Assembly (NCBI GenBank): GCA_036186865.1
Contig: AP025053.1
Coordinates: forward strand, 8,326,660-8,390,659
Direction of reading: 5' to 3'
Origin: Eustoma russellianum
Taxonomy: Eukaryota; Streptophyta; Magnoliopsida; Gentianales; Gentianaceae
Length of the DNA: 64,000 nucleotides
The notes under the pieces are model-generated. The model was not told the origin of the DNA. It was given only the letters and a program-made list of their open reading frames with translations, and did no database searches. Each line of letters begins with the position of its first letter. Positions within the stretch are counted from its first letter, which is position 1. Below are positions 35,985 to 48,152 of this stretch, piece after piece. Both the position numbers and the translations under genes were made by a program.

Positions 35985-36058
35985 GTAAGTAACTCGTAAG
36001 TTTTGACTTGACTAAGATTTAAATCCTTTGAAACCCTATCTAAAGCATTTTAATGCAG
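35985..36058 (+). other. D intron 2 inside reverse transcriptase
   Basis: 74 bases from GTAAGTAACTCG to TTTTAATGCAG, with consensus donor and acceptor. Removal joins FDQLR to GSRIFSKIDLRSGY in phase 0, restoring a conserved RT segment. Unspliced, the frame ends at TAA 35997-35999. G1 has a 74-base interruption at the same boundary. Confidence 0.82.
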
Positions 36059-38571
36059 GGATCTCGAATCTTTAGTAAGATTGACTTACGATCTGGATAC
36101 TTTCAACTGAAGATTAAGGCGAGACTGCTTTCAGAACCCGCTATGGACACTATGAGTTCTTAGTCATGCCTTTTGGTTTGACCAATGCCCCTGCCGCCTT
36201 TATGGATCTTATGAATCGAATCTTTCAAGAAAAGTTGGACAAGTTCGTAGTGGTCTTCATCGACGACATCCTAATTTATTCACCCGACGAAGAGACTCAC
36301 GCAGCCCATTTGAGGACAGTCTTGAATATTCTAAGAGCAAGACAGTTGTACGCTAAGTTTAGCAAATGCGAGTTTTGGCTGCAAAGCGTATCATTCCTTG
36401 GTCATGTGATTTCAGAAGATGGGGTTTCGGTAGATCCCAAGAAAATTGAAGCTATCACGGAATGGCCCAGACCAACAAATGTTACTGAAGTGAGAAGTTT
36501 TCTCGGACTAGCCGGATATTACAGGAAGTTTGTGGAAGGATTTTCGAGGATAGTTGTTCCCCTCACCAGATTGACCCAAAAGAAGACCAAGTTTGAGTGG
36601 AGTGCCAATTGTGGAAAGAGTTTCTTGGAGCTAAAAGCAAAGTTGACATCCGCTCCTATCCTAGCTCAGCCCACTCCTGGTGAAAAGTACGTAGTGTACA
36701 ACGATGCTTCGAAGAATGGTCTCGGATGCGTCCTTATGCAGAATGACAAAGTGATAGCCTATGCATCCCGACAGTTGAAACAATTTGAGCAAAACTATCC
36801 TATCCATGATCTTGAACTCGCCGCAGTGGTATTTGCGTTAAAGATATGGAGGCACTATTTATATGGCGAAAAGTGCGAGATCTACACAAACCACAAGAGC
36901 CTAAAGTACCTCTTTACCCAGAAAGAGCTTAATATGCGGCAACGTAGATGGTTGGAATTGATTAAAGATTATGACCTTTCCGTTAAATATCATCCGGGAA
37001 AAGCTAACAAAGTCGCTGATGCATTAAGTCAGAAAACAAGTCACCCACGTCAACCACCTCTTCCACGAGACATGGAAGAATTTGGCCTAGAAGAAGTTGA
37101 CTCAATCGATGAAGTTCTCGCCAGATTGGTTCTTGTCCCTTCATTGATTGATAAGATCAAGGAAATTCAAAGGATTGATGAAGCCATAAGAAAAGTCAAG
37201 AAAAGGATGGAAGATAAGCTGCGAGATGACTTTGAGATTCGCAGTGATGGCAGTTTATGGTATCAAGGACGGTTATGTGTCCCTGAAAACAAGGAAATCA
37301 AGGATGAAGTTTTGATGGAAGCTCATAATTCTCGATTAACTATACATCCTGGAGCTAATAAGATGTATCAAGATATCAAGCAAAAGTTTTGGTGGCCCGG
37401 TATGAAGAAACAAATAGCAGAATTTGTTGAGCGATGTTTGATCTGCCAAGGAGTGAAAGCCGAACACCAAAGACCTGCTGGATTGTTACAACCCTTGGAA
37501 GTGCCAGAATGGAAATGGGATCACATCACCATAGACTTTGTGACCGATCTACCCAAGACTAAGTATGGGAATGATGCTATATGGGTCGTTGTGGATCGTT
37601 TGACCAAGTCTGCTCACTTTTTGGCTATGACGATTAAGGCATCTATGGAGAAGTTAGCCTCTATGTATATTGATCAGATTGTTTGTCTACATGGAGTGCC
37701 CATAAGTATTGTTTGCGACCGCGACCCCCGATTTACTTCGAGATTTTGGACCGCCTTTCAAAAGGCAATGGGCACAAAGATAAGGATGAGTTCCGCATTT
37801 CATCCTCAAACAGATGGACAATCAGAAAGAACAATCTAAACCCTTAAGGACATGCTCCGCGCTTACATTCTTGATTTTGGAGGAAGCTGGGATAAAAGCC
37901 TTAAGCTCGTTGAGTTTTCTTACAATAATAGCTTCCACAGAACCATCGGAATGGCACCTTATGAGGCATTGTATGGACGAAAATGTTGGTCCCCACTCTA
38001 TTGGGACGAAATTGGAGACAAAATCTACACAGGGCCCGACATTGTTGAGCAAACACGAGAGAAGGTAAAGTTAGTCCAACAAAGGCTAAGAGCAGCGCAA
38101 GATAGAACGAAGATATGGGCAGATGAAAGAAGGAGACCTTTGGAGTTTCAAGAAGGAGAGAAAGTCTTTCTGAAAGTTTCTCCGACCAAAGGAGTTAAGA
38201 GATTTGGCGTCAAAGGAAAGCTAAGCCCAAGATTCGTTGGGCCTTATGAAATGCTTGAGAAAGTAGGTGAAGTTGCGTACCGTTTGGCGTTGCCACCATC
38301 TCTTTCTCAGCTGCATGATGTATTCCATGTTTCTCAACTCCGTCGATATGTATACAACAAAAGACACATCCTTGAAGATCAACAGTTGAAGGTTGAAAAA
38401 GATGTAACTTATGAGGAGGAACCGATGAGGATAGTTGATCGGAAAGAGAAGGCATTAAGGAAGAGATCCATACCCATGGTGAAGGTACAATGGAGGCATC
38501 ATTCTGAAGAAGAAGCAACATGGGAAACGGAAGAAGATATGAGGAGTAGATATCCCCATCTTTTTGACTAG
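36059..38571 (+). pseudogene. pol: D RT, RNase H, integrase, chromodomain (exon 3)
   Basis: Exon 3 begins GSRIFSKIDLRSGYFQLKI. Just after, near 36120, a small frameshifting deletion removes about four to five codons before TAFRTRYGH. Then come MPFGLTNAPAAF, catalytic FIDDILIYS (about 36250-36285), and RNase H with NDASKNGLGCVL (about 36697). Integrase follows: HPGANKMY and CLICQ zinc residues, then D in DHITIDF, D in VCDRDPRF and E in TDGQSER. A TAA at 37837-37839 follows SERTI, probably CAA before. The frame continues to a chromodomain-like end (VKVQWRHHSEEEATWE, about 38480-38532). Chromodomains steer chromovirus insertion toward marked chromatin. Confidence 0.92.
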
Positions 38572-38602
38572 CTTTTGAAGTTTCGAGGACGAAACTTATG
38601 AT

Positions 38603-38615
38603 AAGGGGGGGAGGA
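38603..38615 (+). promoter_or_regulatory. D polypurine tract
   Basis: AAGGGGGGGAGGA immediately precedes the 3' LTR start TGTTGTACC. The upstream text TTCGAGGACGAAACTT is typical of chromovirus tails. It primes plus-strand DNA. Confidence 0.88.
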
Positions 38616-41600
38616 TGTTGTACCCCAACGATCATGTACGTGAAAACTATGAATATGAGACGGAATGAAAGCGACAATTTCTTTTAGCGCGTGTTACTTA
38701 AGTCAACTTAACCCTCTTTACTTAATTATTATTGAGGTGATACCAAGCCAATTTAAATAAGGAAACTTCAAGAAAGTAGTATATGAAATATAGAGCTATA
38801 TGAACCATACATACCATTAGGTATGTGCGTGTATATGATATATGTGTATGAAATGTATAAATATCTACATGCGTATACATAAGAGGATATATATATATAT
38901 AGTACACATGGCGTGTATATGTATGTATACATACACATACTAATCTTAGAATATGATAAAATAAAGAAAACAATATAGTGCATGAATCAAAATTACAAGA
39001 AATATCAAGTTGCCCAAGAAGCCTAAAATTCGGCCAAGGCATGAAGGGGATTCTAGAATTCTCTAGCCAATTTTATTAGTTAAAATAATTACTTAAAGTC
39101 TACTACACCATTAAGACAAGAAGTTATTATGCAAAGTGTAAATAGAAAACAAAATAGACATGCATTTAAGGAACAAGTAAGACAACTCATTAAAGAAAGA
39201 AGTAGTATGGTTGAGGTCATAAAGACCCCAACCAAAATCGGCCCCTACATGATTAACCATGGAGGATTTTTAAATCCTACCATGGTTACTTTTTCCTTAA
39301 ACCAAGGTTAAGATAACCATGATTTGATAAAGTAACTTGGGTTAGCCCAAAAGTAACCATAGTTGGAATAAAGTAACATTGGTTAACACTCATGGAAACC
39401 CTAACCTCCCTATTATCCCTCCAAAATCGGCCAAGCCCTCCCCATCTCCTAGATTTTTAAATCTTGCAAGACTACACCCTACATTCATCTAGAAAATTCT
39501 TCCCAAGCAAGCCAAGCAACACTTAGCAAAATTCCCTCCTACCCTCACCAATATTTCGGCCCCCATCCTCTTGGAGGATAGGAGTTCAACTTCACTTTCA
39601 AGACTCAAGAAGACATCTAGGTAAGTCTTGTTCCAAGCTTCCTTAAGTGAATTCTTATTTGGTGAAGAATGAAGCTCACATGAACTCCTTCTCACCATGC
39701 CAAAACCGTGACATCCATGGGTTAAATAGGTGAAAGTCTTCAACTTTCCTAGGTGGTGTTATAGTGAGGTGCTTGAATCTCCATTCCAAGCTCATTTTGG
39801 TAAGATGCTCTAGCCCTCAAACATATCCTATTTCCTCTATTGGATAAAGACTAATCTTTTCCTTTCATTTCCATCAAAACCGTATGCTCAAGGTAAGGAA
39901 GGAGAAGGATTTCAACTTAACTCACTCCGTTACCAAGCAAAGACAAGAGCTTTAGCTTGAAGAGGCAAGTATACAATGATCTCTCATGATTTATTTAAAG
40001 AATTTGTGACTTGAATGCTTAGAAGTTCTTAAGATATGATCTTTAGTTGAATATCTTAAGTTTGAGACTATATCTTAGTGATTCCCTAAGAACAATGCCT
40101 TGCATGTGATTTATTCCTTTAAAGATGAAGTCTTTTTCTATATTCTATATGAAATAAGGCTGACCTAGAGTGAAATAAGGTTCACCTAAGTAGGTTTAGA
40201 CAAGATTGACTTGTGAATGTAACACAAAAGGTCCTAAGGAAAGAATACATGTGAAAGCTAGGAGCTTTATGAGGTTATTGGTAAGTTTAGATTAAGATGA
40301 CTCTTGAATGTGAATGCATGCTTGAATATGTGTTGTAAAATGTGGTTAAGGCAACACACAAGTTTCGGCCCAAAGTATTGAGTGAAAACATGGACATTTG
40401 ACTTGGATAAGATGACAAAATAGCAAACCACCGGAAGTGGACAGAATAGAGTGACGTTTTAGATGGTTTAAGAACTGACCTTACAGACCTTCAATAAAGC
40501 TAGGTACAGAGCTAGCCTCGTGATTGTAGTGCAAGTGAGAGTTGGAATTTCGTTAAAATCAGTTACGGATTATTTGTAAGAAATTATACGGTAAAACTGC
40601 TCCAGTAGAAAATTCTGGAGTTGGACAGAATTGATCACTGGTTTCAACGAATTAAAAGAGGACCTTTTGGACCTTCAATAAATCTGATTTTTGGCATAGA
40701 GCTATTCCCATGAGTGTAGTAGAGATGAGAGTTGGAATTTTTGTAAAATAAGTTATGGTTAATTTTTAATAAAATAATTAGTGAGACTGCTCAGGCTGTA
40801 AATCCTGGAACATGACAGAATGATGTAACGTTTTGAACGGCTGGAAAAGAGACCTTGTAGAGGACCAATAAAGCTAATTTTTGGCATGGTAATAATACTA
40901 TGGGTGTAGTGAACACTTCAGCTGGAATTTTGGTAAAACAAGTTCTGGATTATTTTATATGAATTAATTAGTCAAACTGCTCAACTGAAACTACTGGAAC
41001 CAATCTGAAGTTTAGTAACGACTTTATGGACTCAGAAAGGGGACATAGAGATATGAAAATAGGATAAATTTCGGTAGGATACTAGTTCCACATGTTTATG
41101 ATTTGTGCGAGTTGGAATTTCTGAAAAAAGAATCTCGGATTTGCTGCAATTGAATTTTTAGTAGAATATGTCAGTTCAGTTTCAGCACTTAATCCGTTTC
41201 GGAAGTTAATTAAATGAGCCTTTTATGGTTATCGAAGTAATCTGAAATTTTTACGACATGTATCTAAGATTCCACCTAATGTATGGATGACAAAAGACTA
41301 TAGAAATGGACTTATTTGGTTAGCTTAACCGCCCCATGAATATGAAGTAAAAGTCTGGAAGAATTTAGCCTCCGCATTCATGCATGTTGATATGTTATAA
41401 GGAATGCATACGCTTATTCATGTCATGACTTGCATTGCATATCACGGCATGTATCATGCATGATCATGAAACTGATTTTCATGGATTTTAAGATGCAAGC
41501 AAGTTTTACAAGCGACTATGTTTTCGTTATGCATGAAAAGTTTTTACGGTCCCATGTTTTTAAAGAAAGCTTCATGATTCCTTTGCCGGCCAAGCATGCG

Positions 41601-42645
41601 ACTAACCCGACTCCAGACCCGAGGTTAATTGGCCTGATGACATGATATGTTCTGGACCCGTTCAGATCCGGGGTTAATTGATCTGATATCTGTTCTGGAC
41701 CCGTTCAGATCCGGGGTTAATTGATCTGATATCTGTTCTGGACCCGTTCAGATCCGGGGTTAATTGATCTGATATCTGTTCTGGACCCGTTCAGGCCCGG
41801 GGTTAATTGGTCTGATGATATGTTCTGGACCCGCTCAGATCCGGGGTTAATTGATCTGACACTCTGTTTTTACGACATGTTACTTTATGGGACCAAAATG
41901 ATGTTTTGACATGACATGACATGACATGACATCATGCATTGCATCTTGCATAATTCACGAACATGAGGACATGTTGCATGGTACAGTTAATAGTTATAAG
42001 TTATTATTGGTATAGCATTACCTAAAAACCTGCTTAAGTCGAACGCCAAGTAAGTTCAGGATCTAAGATCAGATATGGTATAGCATTCCCTAATACATGC
42101 TAAAGCCGAACGTCAAGTGAGTTCAGGATCCAAGATCAGGTATGAATTATGATTATTTGAGGTTTTTGGGGTAATACATTCATGTTATGATTCTTTACGT
42201 ATTTCATGGTCGTTTATTGTATTCTTGCTGGGTGATTTTTATCACTCACACTTTATTTTTCCCCCCAGAGCCAGATAATGCCAAGATAGAATGGATCGAG
42301 GATGAGCCGAGGGTACCTTATCCATAGGCGAGAAGATATGAAGGGAGCTAAGCTAAGGACTTTTGTGCGGCCAAGACGTTTTGTATCATGACTATGTTTG
42401 AACTCTCTGGATTTCAGTTATGTTATTTTAGGGGACTACTACTTTTGGGAACTTAGTAAATTAGTGATGCATGTTTGATTTGAAAAGTTTTAATTCTGCC
42501 TAAATTTTACTACCATGTTAAATGTTAGCATGGAGTCCACGACTTAAGTTATGGATGTTCACATGTTATGCATGACGCCTTGTACTCTCCTCAGTGAAGT
42601 ACGGCGGGTGCACCGTATCCGGACGGCCGGGTGCGGTGCGCTACA
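38616..42645 (+). repeat. D 3' LTR
   Basis: 4,030 bases from TGTTGTACCCCAACG to GTGCGCTACA, matching the 5' LTR without the MITE. A short indel near 39241 (CCCCTACATGATTAACC present here, absent at the 5' site near 29863) and a missing stretch near 40503 are the visible differences. The 43-bp minisatellite recurs at about 41610-41866. Followed by the target duplicate GAGTG. Confidence 0.92.
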
Positions 42646-42692
42646 GAGTGATAGGATTTAAATCATGTGCATAAGTTATTTTGAAAATCATC

Positions 42693-42704
42693 AAAAGGGG
42701 GAGA
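42693..42704 (+). promoter_or_regulatory. C polypurine tract next to the 3' LTR
   Basis: AAAAGGGGGAGA, one T before the 3' LTR start TGTAGAG. With the short stretch 42651-42692 this is all that remains of C's interior downstream of D. Confidence 0.88.
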
Positions 42705-42705
42705 T

Positions 42706-45700
42706 TGTAGAGAAAAAGGGGTTTGAGTGATTTCAAAATATGTGATTTAAATGAGCATGACATAAAACGTGTGCATGATATAAACGTGTACAAACGTGTG
42801 CATGATATATTGCTTATTACTTGCCTTATTTAGTTCATATATAATTTTGCCGTACTAACGAGTCATGAAGAGTTAAAGCTTACATCATATGGCAACCATT
42901 TGTTGTGTTTATACTATTTTCAGGTGCCACCATAAATGAACTAAACTAGTTCATTAAGTGAAGTACTTAGTTAATTAAACTAAGTTGTTCATTAAAGGAA
43001 GCTACATTTGAACAAGGCACAAAGGCAACAAGGCTAAGAAAGGAAAGTCTCCTCCTCCTCCTCTCACCTTATCGCACGCCTACACATATATATAAATATA
43101 TATTTTCAGATTTTTTGAAAAAGGCACATACACATGTATTCCAACGTACTACCGACACGTTATATATTTTACGTACGTACGTTAACGTCACACCATCATA
43201 CTTAACTCATATTTATGAGTATATTCAGGTCTTATATCATATGATATAAGTCATGGTGATGACAAGTTAAATACGACATGTTAAAAGGTTCTAAACCGAA
43301 AATTGTCGTATCGGGCGAATACCGAAACTTCGCCAACGTGTCACGTACTTGCCATAAATAGATGGCCAGCCCCTACACCTCAAAAATCATTATTATTTTC
43401 GTGGCTATGATGCTAATTTCATCCATAAAATCATTGCATGTTGGCACACACAAATCACCCCACATTAAGGCCAAATTGTGGAGATTCAAATTTCAATTTC
43501 GTCACATATCTAGGCGCCACTTTAATCAGCCTTATAAGCTGAATATTAAAGTTTATATTATTTATATTATGTGTAACATAATATATATAACATGTGCAAA
43601 AATTTGGAATTTAAAAAGAGAAAAATCGGGTAATCGATAAACATCGAAAATTCGGTTTTCTACGTACACAACACATGGCACGTTTTTGGCACATTATACG
43701 ACATGTATCTAGACACTTTTTACATATGTCATACATCTTAAAGTGTTATAAAAAATTAAATTAAGGGCTGATTGGAATATAACATGTGTGTATTATTAAA
43801 TGTGCACTATTTTACAAAGTTAGCAAAAATAAAATTCAGCACATGCATATACATGTATACACGCCCCTACAGCTAAAATGGAGCATACGTGGAGCCTTGT
43901 TGGCATATTGATTGGTCAAGAATCAATCATACAATGTTGGTGATTTAAAGAAAGAAGCTACAAAAGGTAAGGTTTCAAACTTTGTCTCATTTGAAACACA
44001 TGCTGAAAATTTCAGCATGTAGAATTATAGCTGGCCGATTTTTGGAGATTAATGAGCATATAACTGGTGTCTTCAAACATGTGGTAAATTGGAGGAAGAA
44101 ATGGAAGTAATTTGAATAAAATACCAAGCCATAAAGTGTGATATCTTGAATATCACACATGCTGAAATTTTTCAGCATGTGTGGAATGAACCTTGGCCGA
44201 AATTTAGGCCATGTTGGTGTCCAAATTTTATTTCCAATTTGATAAGAATATTTGCTACTAATTGTTGATTTATTTTAAAAGAAAAATAAATGAAAATTTG
44301 GAAGTATTTTGAATTTTATCACCATGTATCACATGCTGAAATTTCAGCATGCTAACTCCTCATTATGGCCGAAATTCGCACCTTATTTGGAGAAATTTTG
44401 TCTTGCTTAATTTATGTGATAATCTTGGATGTTATGGCAATTATTCTATGTTGATTTTGGCACATCCTTTTAGTGAAATATTCAGATTTTCCAAGTCATC
44501 AAATGATGGCAACATTCAACCAATCATGAAGTGCCAAGTAAGCAAAGGTTAAATGATCATCCAATGAGAAGGTGCCAAGTAAGCAAGATCATGTCACATT
44601 GATGCCATACATTCTCCCAATGACTTAGAAGATAATTTTCAAGAGGGGAAGGCACCTATAGGGGACGACTTTCAAGCATAAATGGAGAGGAGAAGAGCAA
44701 AACAAAAGACAAGAACAAGCATTGCATTTTCAAGTGACAAAAACGCCTAGCCCTCTCTTCTTCTACACTCTCTTTCTTTCTTCTTCTTGAAAGCCTATTG
44801 TACTTATATTCTTATCCTTGAATAGGCTTGTAATATACCATCACATACTCTTTATCTTTATAAAAGATTGATCAAGGTGTGATCAATCTTCAATCTTGCT
44901 AGGTGGTGGTGTTCGTGCGAATTGTATTCATCGTACAAGGTTTGTAAAGGGTTGGAGTTGGTGTGTAACTCCATCAACCCTGTGGTAAGGTGTATTGCGT
45001 GTGTGTGACTAGTGTGAACCGAGGAAGGTGTTCCTCGAAGACTGGAGTAGGTTGTTTATAACCGAACCAATATAAAATTCTCGGTGTTATTTACTTTCAG
45101 CACTTATATTCTGTTTCTGCACTGTTTACTCTTTTTGTTTACGCTCGTAAAAAATAGTAAACGATTTTCAAAAATTACGAAAATTTCCAGAAACATAGCC
45201 ACATGTCTTAGCGTTAATTTGGGACAAGTTTCAACCCTTTTGGATAAGTATAAGTCACTCAAACATCCAAAGTTCTGAGACTAGTGCAGTCTGATTTTCA
45301 GGCTTGCAAAGGTTGAGACTTTGAGTGTATTTGACTAACTTCCCGAAAGAAATTTTCAAAAATGTTTCAACCCATTCAAATAAAACATATAAGGGATTAG
45401 TGGTTAAAAATTCAGAGCAATTGGAGTTAAGAACAAATAGTAATTAATTTTTCAAAACAGTCTACCGTTTCTGGCAGATTCGCACAATCTGACCACCAAC
45501 AATTTTTGAAGGGATTAAAGGTTGAATTTAAATCTGCAATTTTTAGGATACACTCATAACATCTGAGGATAAATTCTCTCAAAATTTCAGAATTTTTGAA
45601 GACCTACAGCCTAGTTTTAAAAATGTTTTAAAACTGGTCCTAAAAACAGAGTCTGTTTTCAGAAGTTGAGTTTTTTGGATTTAAACAAATTTTAAAAATC

Positions 45701-45757
45701 ACACTTTCTGCACCAACTATTCAACCCCCCTTCTAGTGGTGCCTTGCAGATCCTACA
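42706..45757 (+). repeat. C 3' LTR
   Basis: 3,052 bases, near-identical to 20822-23872, from TGTAGAGAAAAAGGGG to GATCCTACA, followed by TSD TTTGA. The palindromes at 44153-44182 and 44332-44351 are kept. Open frames in it duplicate those of the 5' LTR and are not genes. Confidence 0.92.
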
Positions 45758-45762
45758 TTTGA

Positions 45763-48029
45763 GAGGATTTGTATGTGGCTTTTAGAGTATATTAGAACAT
45801 GTATGTTATGTTAAAAAGTGTATGTGAAGGTTAGTAAGCCATTTTTGAAGAATAATTTTAGTTGGTACACTTTTAGCAAGAAAAGTGACGAAAAGGGAAA
45901 ATTACTGGAACATGGCAGAATAATGTAACGTTTTGTATGGCCTGGAAGTGATTCTTAGAAGCGTTCAAATAAGCTGATTTTTGGCATGGTTTTAGCCTTA
46001 TGTGTGTAGTAAATATGAGAGTTGGAATTTTGGTAAAAGAATTTATGGTTTATACTTAATAGAATTTTTAGTAAAACTGGTCAAGCTGAAATTACTGGAA
46101 CTGGACAGAATTAAGTGACGTGTTGGTTGATTCGAAAATGGACCATAGAAACATGCAAATGGGATGCTTTTTGGTAGGATGCTAGCCGTGTGTGTTTATT
46201 AAGTATGTGAGTTAGAATTTTGGAAAAAGGACTTATGGTTCAGTCACAATAAAAGTTTTAGTAAAACCGGTCACTTCAGAATTGGCATGTAACCAGTTTT
46301 GGGAAAGTGAGTAAATGACCCCTTTAAAGTTATTATATTGCTCTGGGATTTTTATGGTAATTACTTAGGAAATAGATGAGTATGTCCATGTAAATTAATC
46401 AGCTTGAAATTATTATTTTAAGGGGTAACTACTGAAATTAAGTGGGCACTACCAAACTGGAAAAACTGGGCAGAATTACTGAATTAGTTGGGAGGCTTCG
46501 TTCTTGTGGATTTAGGCTTGTTTGTATGGTTTGGGCTTATGAACATTAATTCCTGGTATGTTTGCAGTGTTTTCCAGGTATTGGCCTAAATTAAATAAGA
46601 TTTAATGGGCTTGAAAGAAAGGTAAAAGAAGGGTACTACACTGATGAATTCAGCAGTACCCTGTTTGGTAGCTTAATGATTTGAGGGTTCTTTATGTCTT
46701 GACTCGTTACGTAATTTTTATGACAAGTAGACAAGACACCCTTATGCATACGTATGTCAAGAGACCATGAAAATCGGCCCGAATTATGAGGTTTTGAAGC
46801 CGCGCAAACAGAACGTTAATTCCTGAAATTTTTCCAGCTTAAAGAATAAGACCGTACTTGTATGTATGTGATGCATTTTGTCACGAATTGCATAGTGCAC
46901 GTCATACATTGCATCATCGTCATTTGCATGATTCATGAAACTGATTTTATGACAAAGAATTATGAAAAGACATTTTTAAAGAAAAGATTCAGTTTTGACA
47001 AGAACGTTCTCCATTGGTACCATTTATTTCTGGCCAGCTTAACCCGCTCCAGATCCGGGGTTAATTGATCTGATGATTATGACCGTTCAGGCCCGGAGAG
47101 AATAGACCTGATTATGACCGTACAGGCCTGAAAAGAATAGACCTGATTATGACGAATATGACCGTATAGGCCCGGAGAGAATAGACCTGATGACTACGAA
47201 TGATGATATGACCATTTTCGGATCCGGAAATAATAGATTCGAAGGGATGAGCATGACCGCCTCAGATCTGGATATAATAGATCTGAACACTCTCTTGTTA
47301 TTGACGATGATGTTTTGAAAGAAAGAATGAACAAATTTGTCCTTATTTTATCATACGGCGTCACACGTGCATATTCATACATGTTGCATTTAATGGCTAT
47401 TCGTATGTTTGGTACACTGCTACTTAGACTAGTATGTTATGACTTGATATCCTCTAAGTTATGATTTTAATGTTATGTCGTATAAGTTATGATCTTGTTA
47501 CTAACGGATATTGGATGGATAATCAGGTGTGTTACAAAACCAAAATTTTGGGGTTTTGGTTCTTGTGTGTACTTTTCATTTAATTCATGATTATTTATGG
47601 TTTTCTTGCTGGTGATGTTGTCACTCACCCCTTATTTTACCTCCCAGAACCCGCAGGAAATAGGGTCGAGTGGATCGAGGATGAGCCTAGGGTTCCCTAT
47701 CCGTAGAGGTGCGAAAGAAGGACGGCTTAAGGGTTTTTGTTATGATGGTCATGTTTGGTGGACTTTTTATGAACTTATGTTGGGAACATTGATTTTCGGA
47801 TTTTCTCATTTTGCGAACATGTTTGTAAGACTTATGACGGATGTTTAGACTCTTTTATTTTAAAAGTTTTTATTCTGCCTCAGTTTTGCTTACCTGTCGA
47901 TGTGTAAGCAGGAAGGTCCACATATTTTGTTATGGACTACGACATGTTATGGATTGACGTCTGGTACTCTCTGTAGTGAAGTATAGCGGGCGCACCGTAT
48001 CCAGCTAGGCCGGGGTACAGGGCGCTACA
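45763..48029 (+). repeat. B: Ty3/gypsy 5' LTR, right part
   Basis: Continues B's LTR after Sirevirus C and ends GGGCGCTACA, the same terminus as D. It resembles D's LTR in blocks such as the 'tggaattttggtaaaa' segments, the CCAGATAATG/CCCGCAGG region and the final CGGGCGCACCGTATCC. A diverged tandem repeat (units near GACCGTTCAGGCCCGGAGAG) lies at 47041-47290. Clearly older or more diverged than D. The open frame 47597-47848 is LTR sequence. Confidence 0.83.
47041..47290 (+). repeat. Diverged minisatellite in the B LTR
   Basis: Irregular units of about 35-45 bases around GACCGTTCAGGCCCGG and ATAGACCTGAT. It occupies the same relative place in the LTR as D's 43-bp array. Confidence 0.7.
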
Positions 48030-48031
48030 TG

Positions 48032-48152
48032 TGGTATCAGAGCCGAGGCTCTAGATCCGGGCAGAATATAGAATTAAGTTATGATTTTAGAAATCTAAGT
48101 TTGACCTTAGATCTAAGTCATGATCTTAGATGAGAGTTGACCTTAGACTAGG
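48032..48152 (+). other. B primer-binding site and truncated leader
   Basis: TGGTATCAGAGCC (48032-48044) follows the LTR end with a two-base spacer. About 105 bases of leader match D's leader (for example ATCTAAGTTTGACCTTAGA). The text then switches to Sirevirus LTR sequence near 48152, so the body of B is missing from the window or displaced by X. Confidence 0.8.

Larger units (their letters stand above)
29239..42645 (+). mobile_element. D: full-length Ty3/gypsy chromovirus with two introns
   Basis: LTRs 29239-33570 and 38616-42645 (TGTTGTAC...CTACA) flank gag-pol in gypsy order. The five-base target duplication GAGTG is at 29234-29238 and 42646-42650. Total 13.4 kb. It sits in the 3' non-coding part of Sirevirus C. 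A chromodomain-like C-terminus and 4-kb LTRs suggest the Tekay/Del lineage. Two GT-AG introns interrupt the coding region at 35060-35141 and 35985-36058. At least three frame lesions and one stop make this copy inactive. Confidence 0.93.
20822..45757 (+). mobile_element. C: full-length Sirevirus (Ty1/copia), split by D
   Basis: Two 3.05-kb LTRs (20822-23872 and 42706-45757) with TGTAG...CTACA ends flank a copia interior. The five-base target duplication TTTGA is at 20817-20821 and 45758-45762. Without the nested gypsy element D the element is about 11.5 kb. Sirevirus identity rests on long LTRs, Gag with coiled coil and CCHC knuckle, repeated polypurine tracts before the 3' LTR, and the copia order protease-integrase-RT-RNase H. 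C sits inside B's LTR, so it is younger than B. Its genes carry stops and frameshifts. Confidence 0.93.
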
